Part shown: piece after piece, positions 15,329-22,239 of the stretch
How positions within the stretch are numbered: position 1 is the first letter of the stretch
How the letters are laid out: each line of letters opens with the position of its first letter
DNA from: a virus
DNA length: 53,276 nt
Virus record (IMG/VR): IMGVR_UViG_3300042445_002008
Span: 1-53,276 of that record
Reading direction: 5' to 3' (one strand)
Program-made: the position numbers and the translations under genes
The notes under the pieces: model-generated
Seen by the model: the letters and a program-made list of their open reading frames with translations, nothing else
What the model was told of the DNA's origin: nothing
The model's database searches: none

Positions 15329-15659
15329 TGTCGCTCTCCTCAATCGGTGGCGAGCAAGTCAGGCAAACCTCGGTGTCGTCATAAGCGTCACGCACATCTT
15401 CGGGAATGAACTCGTTACAGTAGTTACAAAGGTAAAGCAAGTCCTCGGTGAAATACTCCTTGATGAAGAAGTCGGTAGCACCGTTCGGGTAGCCCTCTTT
15501 ACAATCTCGGCACAGCCAGAAGTAAGTCAGTTCGCGAGCCTTCTGTGAGTCTTTGATGCCCTCTGGAATACTTGCGTTGATTTCCACCAGAGCGAATGGG
15601 TCGCCGTCGTGAAAGACCGAACAACTGTCGCATTGGATTTCGCTGTATCTGCTAATCAT
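15321..15659 (-). CDS. Zinc-ribbon protein with four CxxC pairs
   Basis: 112 aa. CxxC-type pairs at QCDSC (~10), LCRDC (~49), LCNYC (~77) and VCLTC (~99) predict two zinc sites. Not assigned to a family. Cassette leader with GTGG/CCAC hairpin. It overlaps the next gene by eight bases. Confidence 0.65.
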   Translation of the reverse strand: MISRYSEIQCDSCSVFHDGDPFALVEINASIPEGIKDSQKARELTYFWLCRDCKEGYPNGATDFFIKEYFTEDLLYLCNYCNEFIPEDVRDAYDDTEVCLTCSPPIEESDNE

Positions 15660-15770
15660 AGATTTCTCCTATTGTGGTTGGTTGTGTCCACACTACAATT
15701 CTTCCACAGACGGTGCGGTATGTCAAACACCGATTTTGTCGCGGTCTTTTTCTTCTGAAAATGGGTTTTG

Positions 15771-15804
15771 TTATTCTGTCTGCGCGGAGCGCTAATTTCA
15801 ATTT
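15771..15804 (-). repeat. Hairpin element, copy 14 of 23
   Basis: Stem GCGC/GCGC, GGA loop at 15786-15788. Upstream of the two-gene unit at 15659-15161. Confidence 0.8.
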
Positions 15805-15852
15805 CAGCGAATGGCCGAAGCCACCTAACCATTTCTGATTAGGTGGCGTTGG

Positions 15853-16245
15853 CTATACTGCGACGGGTTCTATTCCCTCGGCCTTTTCAAGCGATTTAGC
15901 GAAGTTACGCTGGCTGTCCTCAATGGTGCGGTTGCCGATACGCTTTATCCATTGGCCGAACGTTTCGTTGCTGACGTTGGTTCCGTAGCCGATTACGCTT
16001 AGTAGGAAGTCGTAGTCATAGAGCGAAGTCTTGACTTTGGTTTCCTCGTCGTAGCGGTAACGAACGGGGCCGTAAAGGGCGTTCCAGATTTTGATACGGG
16101 TGTAAATGTCGCCTAAGTTTTCCTTAGTAACCTTGTTCACTCCGATTGCCATAAGTGCGTAGCAAAAGTAAGCAACGCTTTCTTTCCACTCCTCAGTGCC
16201 TTCGCTCCAATTAGCGACGCGTTCTGCGTTCCAATCTAGGGACAT
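15853..16245 (-). CDS. Hypothetical 130-aa cassette protein
   Basis: 130 aa, helical: VANWSEGTEEWKESVAYFCYA, LGDIYTRIKIWNALYGP, then WIKRIGNRTIEDSQRNFAKSL. Resembles small phage proteins of unknown role that I cannot name. The leader hairpin (GCGG/CCGC) is followed by a weaker SD (GCAGGA). Confidence 0.6.
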   Translation of the reverse strand: MSLDWNAERVANWSEGTEEWKESVAYFCYALMAIGVNKVTKENLGDIYTRIKIWNALYGPVRYRYDEETKVKTSLYDYDFLLSVIGYGTNVSNETFGQWIKRIGNRTIEDSQRNFAKSLEKAEGIEPVAV

Positions 16246-16361
16246 AGTGTCCTGCTTTCTGCGGTTGGTTGTGTCCGCATAATAATTCTTTCACACTTAC
16301 GCGGTCTTGTCAAACACAAGAGGTCGGCGCGGGCGTTTTTTTCTTCTGAAAAGGTTTTTAG

Positions 16362-16396
16362 TTATTCTGCTTGCGCGGAGCGCGAATTTCAATTTC
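16362..16396 (-). repeat. Hairpin element, copy 15 of 23
   Basis: Stem GCGC/GCGC, GGA loop at 16377-16379. Upstream of the gene at 15853. Confidence 0.8.
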
Positions 16397-16434
16397 AGCG
16401 GTAGGTCACAGGGGCTACCCGAAGATAGCCCCTG

Positions 16435-16599
16435 CTGGCGATAGTTTTTCGTGTCTCAACTTCGGATTGCTCCTAAGCCCTCACTCCGCTTACCAACGGC
16501 TAGTATTGCGGTCTACTAGCAGACGCCAAGTCTCAGCACATTCTAGAAAACTGTCTTGGCTCGTAGTGAGCAGTTTAGCCACTTGCTCAGGTGGGTGGT
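16435..16599 (-). other. Long 3' region after the gene at 16600
   Basis: About 165 bases between a stop codon and the cassette terminator (16405-16430), far longer than in other cassettes. It holds the second copy of the four-copy 3' element. Past it, the -1 frame is open for about 30 codons (SQDSFLECAETWRLLVDR) but has no usual start with SD. Either an untranslated RNA or a decayed or recoded gene. Confidence 0.45.
16566..16596 (-). other. Four-copy 3' element, copy 2
   Basis: Stem 1 CCAC/GTGG, stem 2 TGAGC/GCTCA, loop CTAAACT. It begins five bases after the TAA of the gene at 16600. Confidence 0.5.
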
Positions 16600-16908
16600 T
16601 TATTCAGACGGACTTACGATTTCCTCGAACGCCTTGTTGACTTTGTCGGTTTCGGCTTTCTCGGCTCGTTCGATAATGTTGTGGACTAGTTCGCCAGCCT
16701 TGTCGGCGGCTCTAATGCCATTCATCATCAAGCCTAGCATTCCGCCGTGTTCCACAATGTCTTTTGGAAGTGCGTCTGCTGGAACATCTGGGTCTACTCC
16801 GTAGTGAATGGTCATCGCCATAATTCCACAGAGAGCAACAAGGTTCTTGACTTCTTCTTGAGACAAGTCGAAGTCTGGTAACTCATTTGGGTTTCTTGCT
16901 GAAAGCAT
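16600..16908 (-). CDS. Hypothetical 102-aa cassette protein
   Basis: 102 aa. LSQEEVKNLVALCGIMAMTI suggests a helical N-domain; the middle has an Asp/Pro-rich loop VDPDVPADALPKD; the C-terminus is an amphipathic helix ending in acidic residues. Not recognised. Strong SD and GCGG/CCGC leader hairpin. Confidence 0.6.
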   Translation of the reverse strand: MLSARNPNELPDFDLSQEEVKNLVALCGIMAMTIHYGVDPDVPADALPKDIVEHGGMLGLMMNGIRAADKAGELVHNIIERAEKAETDKVNKAFEEIVSPSE

Positions 16909-17018
16909 AGTTTCTCCTTCGCGGTTGGTTGTGTCCGCATAATCAGTTTAGCGGTTCTGCCTGACATCTGTCAAGAGAGGCGGCGCGTTCTTTTTTTTTT
17001 TTGGATTTCTGGTTTTGA

Positions 17019-17053
17019 TTATTCTGTTTGCGCGGAGCGCAATTTAGAATTTC
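17019..17053 (-). repeat. Hairpin element, copy 16 of 23
   Basis: Stem GCGC/GCGC plus T-A, GGA loop at 17034-17036. The outer flank reads AATTTAGAATTT instead of the usual AATTTCAATTT. Confidence 0.8.
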
Positions 17054-17112
17054 ACGCACCAAAACCTCAAGCCGAGGGATTGGGGGGAGGCTCGGCTTGA
17101 GGCGGTCTTTGG

Positions 17113-17397
17113 TTAGAGGATTAGCAAAGCCTCTTTTGCGTCTTTCAGGGTTGTGTATCCCTGAAACTCGCCAAGAGTTTCTATTCCTTGTTTGGTGGCA
17201 ACTCTGACGGTGTAAAGGTTTTTAGTTCCGTCAAAGTTTTTTTCGCTTGACACAAAACGCCAGCCGTCGTCGTGCTTGGCTAGGGTGTCGAAGTAGACGA
17301 TAGATTGCCAAAACTTCATTGACTCTGGGCTAAACCAAGTAGGATTTGCCTTTTGGATTTGTGTCCAAGTTTTATTGGTTGCGGAAGTGTTCATCAT
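17113..17397 (-). CDS. Hypothetical 94-aa protein
   Basis: 94 aa from the first of two adjacent ATGs (17397). SMKFWQSIVYFDTLAKHDDGW, then NLYTVRVATKQGIETLGEFQGY: helix followed by a beta sheet. Not recognised. SD AAGGAGA after a GTGG/CCAT leader hairpin. Confidence 0.6.
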   Translation of the reverse strand: MMNTSATNKTWTQIQKANPTWFSPESMKFWQSIVYFDTLAKHDDGWRFVSSEKNFDGTKNLYTVRVATKQGIETLGEFQGYTTLKDAKEALLIL

Positions 17398-17503
17398 TTT
17401 TATCTCCTTATGGTTGGTTGTGTCCACACTACAAGGTTACCATTTACGGCAACCTCGGTCAAGTATGGTCGGGCGGACTTTTTTCTTTGGATGTTTGTTT
17501 TTC

Positions 17504-17540
17504 TTATTCTGTTTGAACGGAGTTCAAATTATTCAATTTC
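17504..17540 (-). repeat. Hairpin element, copy 17 of 23 (GAAC/GTTC)
   Basis: Stem TTTGAAC/GTTCAAA, seven pairs; the only copy with this version, both arms changed together. GGA loop at 17519-17521. Confidence 0.85.
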
Positions 17541-17587
17541 CGGCCAGCCAGCCTCACCTCTCCTTTCGGAGAGGTTCGGCTTGAATA

Positions 17588-18091
17588 CTACTCGTATTCC
17601 TTACAGTTGGCACAGATACCGTTCTCGTCTTCGTAGACTTCGGCAGGAATACCTCCGTCACATTGCGAGCAAGACTCGGCTGGCGTGAATGTCCACCTGC
17701 CTGTCCCTGTCGGTTCATCGTGAGAATAACGAACGGCATACAACTCGTTACCCTTGATAGTAAACTTGTTCTTGAAGTCACCGTCGATTTCCATAACCTT
17801 GTGGATTTCAGACACATCAACGAAACCTGCTCCGTTTGTACGATTCCATCGAATACTCTCAGCGATAACCATAACCTTGCCATCGTCTTTCAAGCCTCGG
17901 CGTTCTAGCCAAATAGGTAGGAAGTTGTCGTAAAACTGAAAGACTTCTTCTCGATAACAGTCATAGCACCATTCAGGTCGTTCTGGATAGCCGTACTCGT
18001 CTAACTTTGCCTCGCCTGTTTCTTCGTCATAGATTTCACAGACACAGTCGCTGGTTAGTGTTGCCTTGTATTCTTGTGTTTCCTCTGTCAT
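17588..18091 (-). CDS. Zinc-ribbon protein, 167 aa
   Basis: 167 aa from ATG at 18091. An N-terminal Cys group (DCVCEIY, then EWCYDCYREE) and a C-terminal zinc ribbon (SCSQCDGG, then ICANCKEYE) flank a middle domain with ESIRWNRTNGAGFVDVSE. Not recognised; the zinc ribbons suggest protein or nucleic-acid binding. SD GAGGGA. Confidence 0.65.
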   Translation of the reverse strand: MTEETQEYKATLTSDCVCEIYDEETGEAKLDEYGYPERPEWCYDCYREEVFQFYDNFLPIWLERRGLKDDGKVMVIAESIRWNRTNGAGFVDVSEIHKVMEIDGDFKNKFTIKGNELYAVRYSHDEPTGTGRWTFTPAESCSQCDGGIPAEVYEDENGICANCKEYE

Positions 18092-18199
18092 TTGTTCCCT
18101 CATTCTACGGATTGTCCCGTAAGTCTAGTCTTTCACACTTCGCGACTTGAGTCAAGTCGTGGGTCGGTCGCGAGCTTTTTTCTTTGGAAAATGCTTTTC

Positions 18200-18234
18200 T
18201 TATTCTGTCTGGGCGGAGCCCTAATTTCAATTTT
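18200..18234 (-). repeat. Hairpin element, copy 18 of 23
   Basis: Stem GGGC/GCCC, GGA loop at 18215-18217. Upstream of the gene at 17588. Confidence 0.8.
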
Positions 18235-18274
18235 CCAGCGGAAAAACCCCTAGCCTTTCGGCTAAGGGTCTTGA

Positions 18275-18664
18275 CTACTCTCCGCGAGTTTCTCCGCATA
18301 AGTCGTGAAAACCATTCATCAACTCATCTTCGTTGTCGCTTTCGATTAGTTGCTTACAATAGTGACAATAAACTTCTTCATCATCATCATCATTGTCATA
18401 CTCCATACGCTCACGCCAAGCGTCCGCAACATCACCGGGGTCTGCCTCGGTGTTGTATGGAGTTAGATAGGTGTCGCTGTCGCAAGAGCAACAGGGTCTA
18501 TCCTCACATTGGCAACTGCCTCCGTTTGACGACATTAGGTATGGAAGTTCGGCTTTTGCTCGCTCGGCAAGTTCTCGCCAAGACGAACGGTTGAATGGGT
18601 GAGAGTTACGCTCGGCGTGTCCAAGAGCCTCAATGATTTTGTTGTATTCGTATTCAGATAACAT
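18275..18664 (-). CDS. Cys-rich protein with acidic linker
   Basis: 129 aa from ATG at 18664. A helical N-terminus (EYEYNKIIEALGHAERN) precedes a Cys cluster CQCEDRPCCSC, an acidic linker YDNDDDDEEVYCHYC and a second Cys pair. At least two zinc sites are likely. Not recognised. Leader hairpin GTGG/CCAC. Confidence 0.6.
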   Translation of the reverse strand: MLSEYEYNKIIEALGHAERNSHPFNRSSWRELAERAKAELPYLMSSNGGSCQCEDRPCCSCDSDTYLTPYNTEADPGDVADAWRERMEYDNDDDDEEVYCHYCKQLIESDNEDELMNGFHDLCGETRGE

Positions 18665-18772
18665 AGTGTTCTCCCTTGTGGCTGGTTGTATCCACAGGTC
18701 AAGGTTATCACGATAGCCTGACATTCGTCAAGAGCGGTTCGTCGGACTTTTTTCTTCTGAAAATAGTTTTTC

Positions 18773-18807
18773 TTATTCTGTCTGGGCGGAGCCCTAATTT
18801 CAATTTT
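18773..18807 (-). repeat. Hairpin element, copy 19 of 23
   Basis: Stem GGGC/GCCC, GGA loop at 18788-18790. Upstream of the gene at 18275. Confidence 0.8.
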
Positions 18808-18855
18808 TGGCCAGAAAGCCAGAAACCACACCTTTCGGTGTGGCTCTGGTTCGGT

Positions 18856-19302
18856 TTAGTAGCCTCGGTCTTTGATTTCTACTTCTGTTCCGTAGTCAAG
18901 GTCAAGGTCGTATCCGTCATTTCGGCGGTCATACGACAGCGAGATTTCGGCTTCAATCTCATCTTCCAAGCCTTCAAGCGACTTACCAAGCGGAGTGGTA
19001 ATCGTTCCTGTAACTTCAATGATGATTTTGACAGAGTGTTCTTCGGTTAGTTCCCACTCAAAGATTTCAGCAAGGCTAGTAACAAACTCGCTGTCGCCGT
19101 CAAGCACTTCTTCCTTGACAGCCTCAACGACAAGATTTTCGGCTTGTGTGATTTGGCTTTTGAGTTCGTTGCGGTCTGCGATTGCTCGGTCAAACTGCGA
19201 GGTCTTGTAAGCCAAGTTGCTTTCAAGAGAGGCTACCTTTGCGAGTAGGGTTTCAATAGAAACTTCCTCGGTTGGTGTTTCTGGGTTTTCGTGTTCGGAC
19301 AT
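18856..19302 (-). CDS. Hypothetical protein with N-terminal coiled coil
   Basis: 148 aa from ATG at 19302. Residues ~15-65 form a coiled coil (VSIETLLAKVASLESNLAYK). The C-terminal half is beta-rich and acidic (EHSVKIIIEVTGTITTPLG). Not recognised. Confidence 0.6.
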   Translation of the reverse strand: MSEHENPETPTEEVSIETLLAKVASLESNLAYKTSQFDRAIADRNELKSQITQAENLVVEAVKEEVLDGDSEFVTSLAEIFEWELTEEHSVKIIIEVTGTITTPLGKSLEGLEDEIEAEISLSYDRRNDGYDLDLDYGTEVEIKDRGY

Positions 19303-19414
19303 AATGCCCTCTGCTTTCTGTGGTTGGTTGTATCCACATAATAATTCAACCACAATCCGTATTCCAAGTCAAGTAGGGGTCGGCGGACTTTTTTCTTCTG
19401 AAAATAGTTTTTAA

Positions 19415-19450
19415 TTATTCTGTTTGTGCGGAGCACTAATTTCAATTTCC
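19415..19450 (-). repeat. Hairpin element, copy 20 of 23
   Basis: Stem GTGC/GCAC, GGA loop at 19430-19432. Upstream of the gene at 18856. Confidence 0.8.
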
Positions 19451-19501
19451 GCCGAGCAACGAAAAACCCCCAACTTTCGTTGAGGGTTGTTCGTTGAATG
19501 T

Positions 19502-19876
19502 TTATCCGTAGACTAACTTTCCAAAGAAAGCGTATTGAAGGATTGCGTCTGAACCACAAAAGTCCAAGTCCTCCCAATCTATCTTTGCCCCGCAGTGGTG
19601 GTAGTCGTCTTTGATTGCGAGAGCGTAGCCACGAACAAGGTCATCAATGTTGAGTTCCTTCTTTACGAACTTGTCGTAATCTTCGGGGTCCTCACACCAG
19701 AGCGTAAGTAACCCTGGTTCGTTCCAATCCGAGCCTTCGCTGTATTTCCACTTCTGCCACCAAGAGCCTTCCTCCCAGCCACTACCGAGAACGCAAGACC
19801 AGAACTCTCTTACATCAACAGCGAACGGAATAATGATACTTCCGTAGTTCTTTTTTACTTCTAGTTTTTCACTCAT
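19502..19876 (-). CDS. Hypothetical protein, third gene of a three-gene cassette
   Basis: 124 aa from ATG at 19876. Trp-rich centre (REFWSCVLGSGWEEGSWWQK) and VRGYALAIKDDYHHCGAKID. This resembles small phage proteins of unknown function. It overlaps the preceding gene by eight bases; its SD GAGGAA is supplied by that gene's final codons. Confidence 0.6.
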   Translation of the reverse strand: MSEKLEVKKNYGSIIIPFAVDVREFWSCVLGSGWEEGSWWQKWKYSEGSDWNEPGLLTLWCEDPEDYDKFVKKELNIDDLVRGYALAIKDDYHHCGAKIDWEDLDFCGSDAILQYAFFGKLVYG

Positions 19877-20090
19877 TTTGTTCCTCATTTCCTAGATAGT
19901 GAGTGTTTGTGTTTTCGTCTGTCCAATACATAGCGGTTTGGCAGTTTGGGCAGAACGGGGTTGTGTAGTTATCCATACAGCCATACCAGCCAGAATACCA
20001 AACATCAGATTTGGCACAGGTGTCAGAGCAGTAGAGAACTTCGTCAATGGTGTCGCCATTTATGTCTTGAATAAAAACTACATTAGCCAT
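19869..20090 (-). CDS. Small zinc-ribbon protein
   Basis: 73 aa. CSDTC (~22) and FCPNCQTA (~48) form a predicted zinc site; ends GNEEQNE, whose codons form the SD of the next gene. Not recognised. Start overlaps the preceding gene (AATAATGGCTAA). Confidence 0.6.
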   Translation of the reverse strand: MANVVFIQDINGDTIDEVLYCSDTCAKSDVWYSGWYGCMDNYTTPFCPNCQTAMYWTDENTNTHYLGNEEQNE

Positions 20091-20238
20091 TATTTATCTT
20101 CTTCATTTCCGCACGAAACAACTGCGTTGCCTCACGCTTGGTGTAAAAGAAATACTGACGAGATACTAAGTATCCGTTTTTGTCGGAGGCGTAAAGTTCC
20201 CACGCACCCTGAAAAGTTCTTCGGTAATTGATTGCCAT
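20083..20238 (-). CDS. Small basic protein, first gene of a three-gene cassette
   Basis: 51 aa: MAINYRRTFQGAWELYASDK, then YFFYTKREATQLFRAEMKK. Basic, beta then helix. SD is TAGGAG. Its stop overlaps the ATG of the next gene. Not recognised. Confidence 0.6.
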   Translation of the reverse strand: MAINYRRTFQGAWELYASDKNGYLVSRQYFFYTKREATQLFRAEMKKINNG

Positions 20239-20404
20239 TTTTTCTCCTAGTTGGTTGATAGGTAGAACCGAGTGAGAGAGTGAATGAGGGGGAGGTCTTT
20301 ACTCTATCTCACTCGGTTCTAAGTCAAGTCTAAACGAAAGCCCTGACATTTGTCAATACAAGTTTGAGGTCGGCGGACTTTTTCTTTTTTGAAAAAGGTT
20401 TTAA

Positions 20405-20440
20405 TTATTCTGTTTTGGGCGGAGCCCAATTTTCAATTTC
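20405..20440 (-). repeat. Hairpin element, copy 21 of 23
   Basis: Stem TTGGGC/GCCCAA, GGA loop at 20421-20423. Upstream of the three-gene cassette. Confidence 0.8.
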
Positions 20441-20533
20441 CGCTCAAAGGCGTTAGTCGCCTACCGAGGAGAAAGCATAACGCCTCGGTAGACGACCTCA
20501 ACACACTATTTACAGAAAGGAGATTTCTATGAA

Positions 20534-20566
20534 TAGAGCCTTTTTCTAACTTGCTCAGGTTACTTG
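20534..20566 (-). other. Four-copy 3' element, copy 3
   Basis: Stem 1 TAAC/GTTA, stem 2 GAGC/GCTC, A-rich loop AAAAAG. A TAA overlaps stem 1 in the frame continuing from the upstream gene. Confidence 0.45.
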
Positions 20567-20640
20567 CCAATGTCATCTCTGAATAATGTAGTTTGGGGGG
20601 AAACTACCTCAATGTTGAACTTACAAGGCGAAGTCTTGGT

Positions 20641-20674
20641 GGTAAGCAGTTTTACAACTTGCTTAGGTTGTGGA
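20641..20674 (-). other. Four-copy 3' element, copy 4
   Basis: Stem 1 ACAAC/GTTGT, stem 2 TAAGC/GCTTA (both arms changed compared with copies 1-3), loop AAAACT or similar. Starts ~11 bases after the TAG of the gene at 20683. Confidence 0.5.
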
Positions 20675-20682
20675 GGGTGCGA

Positions 20683-21003
20683 CTACGCAGTTCTGATGTA
20701 GTCGTATTCGGTTGTCCGTAGAGTGGCTTGGAAAGCCTCTGGAAACATAGTTTCCAACATCTCTCGGTCAAACGAAGTGTTCTTGCTAGATACCAACGAG
20801 AACGCTTTGGTCTTGCCAACATAGCCAACCTTTTTGCCAGCCTTGTCAAGAGCCTCGCGAAGTAGTTGCTCGGCTTGTGCCTTGCGTTCCTTTGCTGATT
20901 TTTCGTCTGCCTTTGCCTGAACAAAGTCAGCGATAGCGTCTTTCACCTTTTTTGAAGTGATAGATACTGCGTCGTCTGGCAACTGAAATTCGTTATTGCT
21001 CAT
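20683..21003 (-). CDS. Hypothetical coiled-coil protein
   Basis: 106 aa. Residues ~15-55 are a charged coiled coil (KDAIADFVQAKADEKSAKER); the C-terminus has FSLVSSKNTSFDREMLETMF. Resembles small phage host-nuclease-inhibitor-like coiled-coil proteins only in shape. Ends in a TAG followed by the four-copy element; the frame stays open ~40 codons beyond. Confidence 0.6.
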   Translation of the reverse strand: MSNNEFQLPDDAVSITSKKVKDAIADFVQAKADEKSAKERKAQAEQLLREALDKAGKKVGYVGKTKAFSLVSSKNTSFDREMLETMFPEAFQATLRTTEYDYIRTA

Positions 21004-21125
21004 TTGTATTTCTCCTTGTGAGATTGTCTATTTGCCTCACATAACAATCTAACCACACAGCACCGACATTTGTCAATACCAACTTTGGAGGGTCGCGACT
21101 TTTTTCTTTTGAAAAAGGTTTTTAA

Positions 21126-21162
21126 TTATTCTGTTTTGAGCGGAGCTCAATTATTCAATTTC
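21126..21162 (-). repeat. Hairpin element, copy 22 of 23
   Basis: Stem TTGAGC/GCTCAA, GGA loop at 21142-21144. Upstream of the gene at 20683. Confidence 0.8.
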
Positions 21163-21209
21163 CGCTGGCAAACCAAAGCCCGAACGGATTTCTCCATTCG
21201 GGCTATCGG

Positions 21210-21605
21210 TTAGGAAACTTTGACCCAACGACTAGCGGTTTGTAGCAAGTGGTCGTAGTCGCCACTTGTGCTTTCCTTGTAGTATTCGTCAAGTTCCGTC
21301 TGTGGAACGCCAGCCTTACGGAGTGCCTTTTGAACAGCACCCATAATCGCAAAGGCGTTTCCGTCTGTGCCTGTGAGTTTTACTTTTACATCTGGGTATT
21401 TGATGTTTGACATTTTTTCACTTTCGGTTAGTTTGATTTTTGTTGCTAGGGCATCAACGCCACCTTGTCGGTATGCGTCAAGTATGTCCTCGATAATCCT
21501 GTCATTTATGACTTCAAGGAAGTTTCCGTCATTGACTTCTTCTCCCATCATAAAGGACAAGTCCTCGGTGTCGTATTCCATTACGATTGTGATTTTGGCT
21601 TTCAC
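21210..21605 (-). CDS. Fusion of two small phage domains
   Basis: 131 aa from GTG at 21605 (SD GAAAGG). The C-terminal ~67 residues, from MSNIKYPDVKVKLTG through GNAFAIMGAVQKALRKAG to SGDYDHLLQTASRWV, match a stand-alone small protein that I know from many actinobacteria and their phages. The N-terminal half (KAKITIVMEYDTEDLSFMMG) resembles a separate small protein. No stop separates them. An internal ATG could also give the C-terminal part alone. Confidence 0.65.
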   Translation of the reverse strand: MKAKITIVMEYDTEDLSFMMGEEVNDGNFLEVINDRIIEDILDAYRQGGVDALATKIKLTESEKMSNIKYPDVKVKLTGTDGNAFAIMGAVQKALRKAGVPQTELDEYYKESTSGDYDHLLQTASRWVKVS

Positions 21606-21609
21606 TTTG

Positions 21610-21858
21610 TTACCTTTCGTCATTCGGGTCATAGTCCGCGAAGTAATCATCTCGGTCTTGGTCGAGGCTACTCTCTCGGTTGGTTACTCCGCAGAACTCA
21701 CATTCCACAGAGTAGTTGCCCCAATCGTCAGTTGTTGCTTGACTTGCCTCGTTGGTTTTTTCGCACTCCTCGTTCTCGCAATCGAACTCGTCATACGAAA
21801 CTTCCTGTGCGTAGATACCAGACCCACGCATAGAACCCTCTGGGTAGTTGCTACTCAT
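21610..21858 (-). CDS. Zinc-ribbon protein, 82 aa
   Basis: 82 aa, acidic. FDCENEECEKTN (~26) and VECEFCGVTN (~51) form a predicted zinc ribbon; the tail is DQDRDDYFADYDPNDER. Stop lies four bases before the GTG of the next gene and carries its SD. Not recognised. Confidence 0.6.
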   Translation of the reverse strand: MSSNYPEGSMRGSGIYAQEVSYDEFDCENEECEKTNEASQATTDDWGNYSVECEFCGVTNRESSLDQDRDDYFADYDPNDER

Positions 21859-22103
21859 TAGTCCTCCTTTGGTCTTAGAATAATGATTGGTGTGTTCTCG
21901 TCATAGTCATACGAGTTCGTTAGTAGTTCTTCTAGCGTGTCTACCCACAAGCAACCTACTCCGTCTGGTGAGTAGAAGTAGTCGGTTTGGCGACCCATTT
22001 CATCTTGGTAGATTACATCTGTTCGCCAGCCCTCCTCCATACCACGCCATTCGTAGTCTGCGTGGGTTAGATACATAACTGATTTTTTGGTTGGTTTAGT
22101 CAT
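21858..22103 (-). CDS. Hypothetical 81-aa protein
   Basis: 81 aa from ATG at 22103 (SD AAGGAAC). Aromatic and acidic: HADYEWRGMEEGWRTDVIYQ, then CLWVDTLEELLTNS. Not recognised. First gene of a three-gene cassette and the most upstream gene of the hairpin-element block. Confidence 0.6.
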   Translation of the reverse strand: MTKPTKKSVMYLTHADYEWRGMEEGWRTDVIYQDEMGRQTDYFYSPDGVGCLWVDTLEELLTNSYDYDENTPIIILRPKED

Positions 22104-22198
22104 TGTGTTCCTTTCCATAATACAAGTCTAGCGGTTTGGGCTGACAAGTCAAGCGTGGGTCGAGGTCGGCGTTCTTTTTCTTTTGAAAAAGGTTTTAG

Positions 22199-22235
22199 TT
22201 ATTCTGGCTGTGCGGAGCACGAATTATTCAATTTC
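22199..22235 (-). repeat. Hairpin element, copy 23 of 23
   Basis: Stem GTGC/GCAC, GGA loop at 22214-22216; flank TTATTCTGGCTG. The most upstream copy; none is found upstream of the SSB gene. Confidence 0.75.
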
Positions 22236-22239
22236 CGGC

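Larger units (their letters stand above)
20441..20682 (-). other. Long 3' region with two copies of the four-copy element
   Basis: About 240 bases follow the gene at 20683. They hold copies 3 and 4 of the 3' element 100 bases apart, a long hairpin with TACCGAGG / CCTCGGTA arms (20470-20500), and, on plus, AAAGGAG followed by a six-codon frame (MNRAFF). Between copies 4 and 3 the frame in line with the upstream gene is open for ~40 codons with no ATG, GTG or TTG. Confidence 0.5.

Noticed and set aside
12432-20674. Four-copy 3' element as a plus-strand coding motif (F-[SY]-[NH]-L-L-R-L)
   Set aside because: The plus frames have no SD and lack neighbouring plus transcription; conservation on both strands is explained by conservation of the DNA itself.
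20534-20674. Type III toxin-antitoxin RNA repeats (ToxI-like)
   Set aside because: Only two copies in tandem 100 bases apart, and no ToxN-like endoribonuclease gene beside them.
8838-22235. CRISPR array
   Set aside because: The repeated elements are separated by genes of variable length, not by short spacers of constant length, and no cas genes are present.
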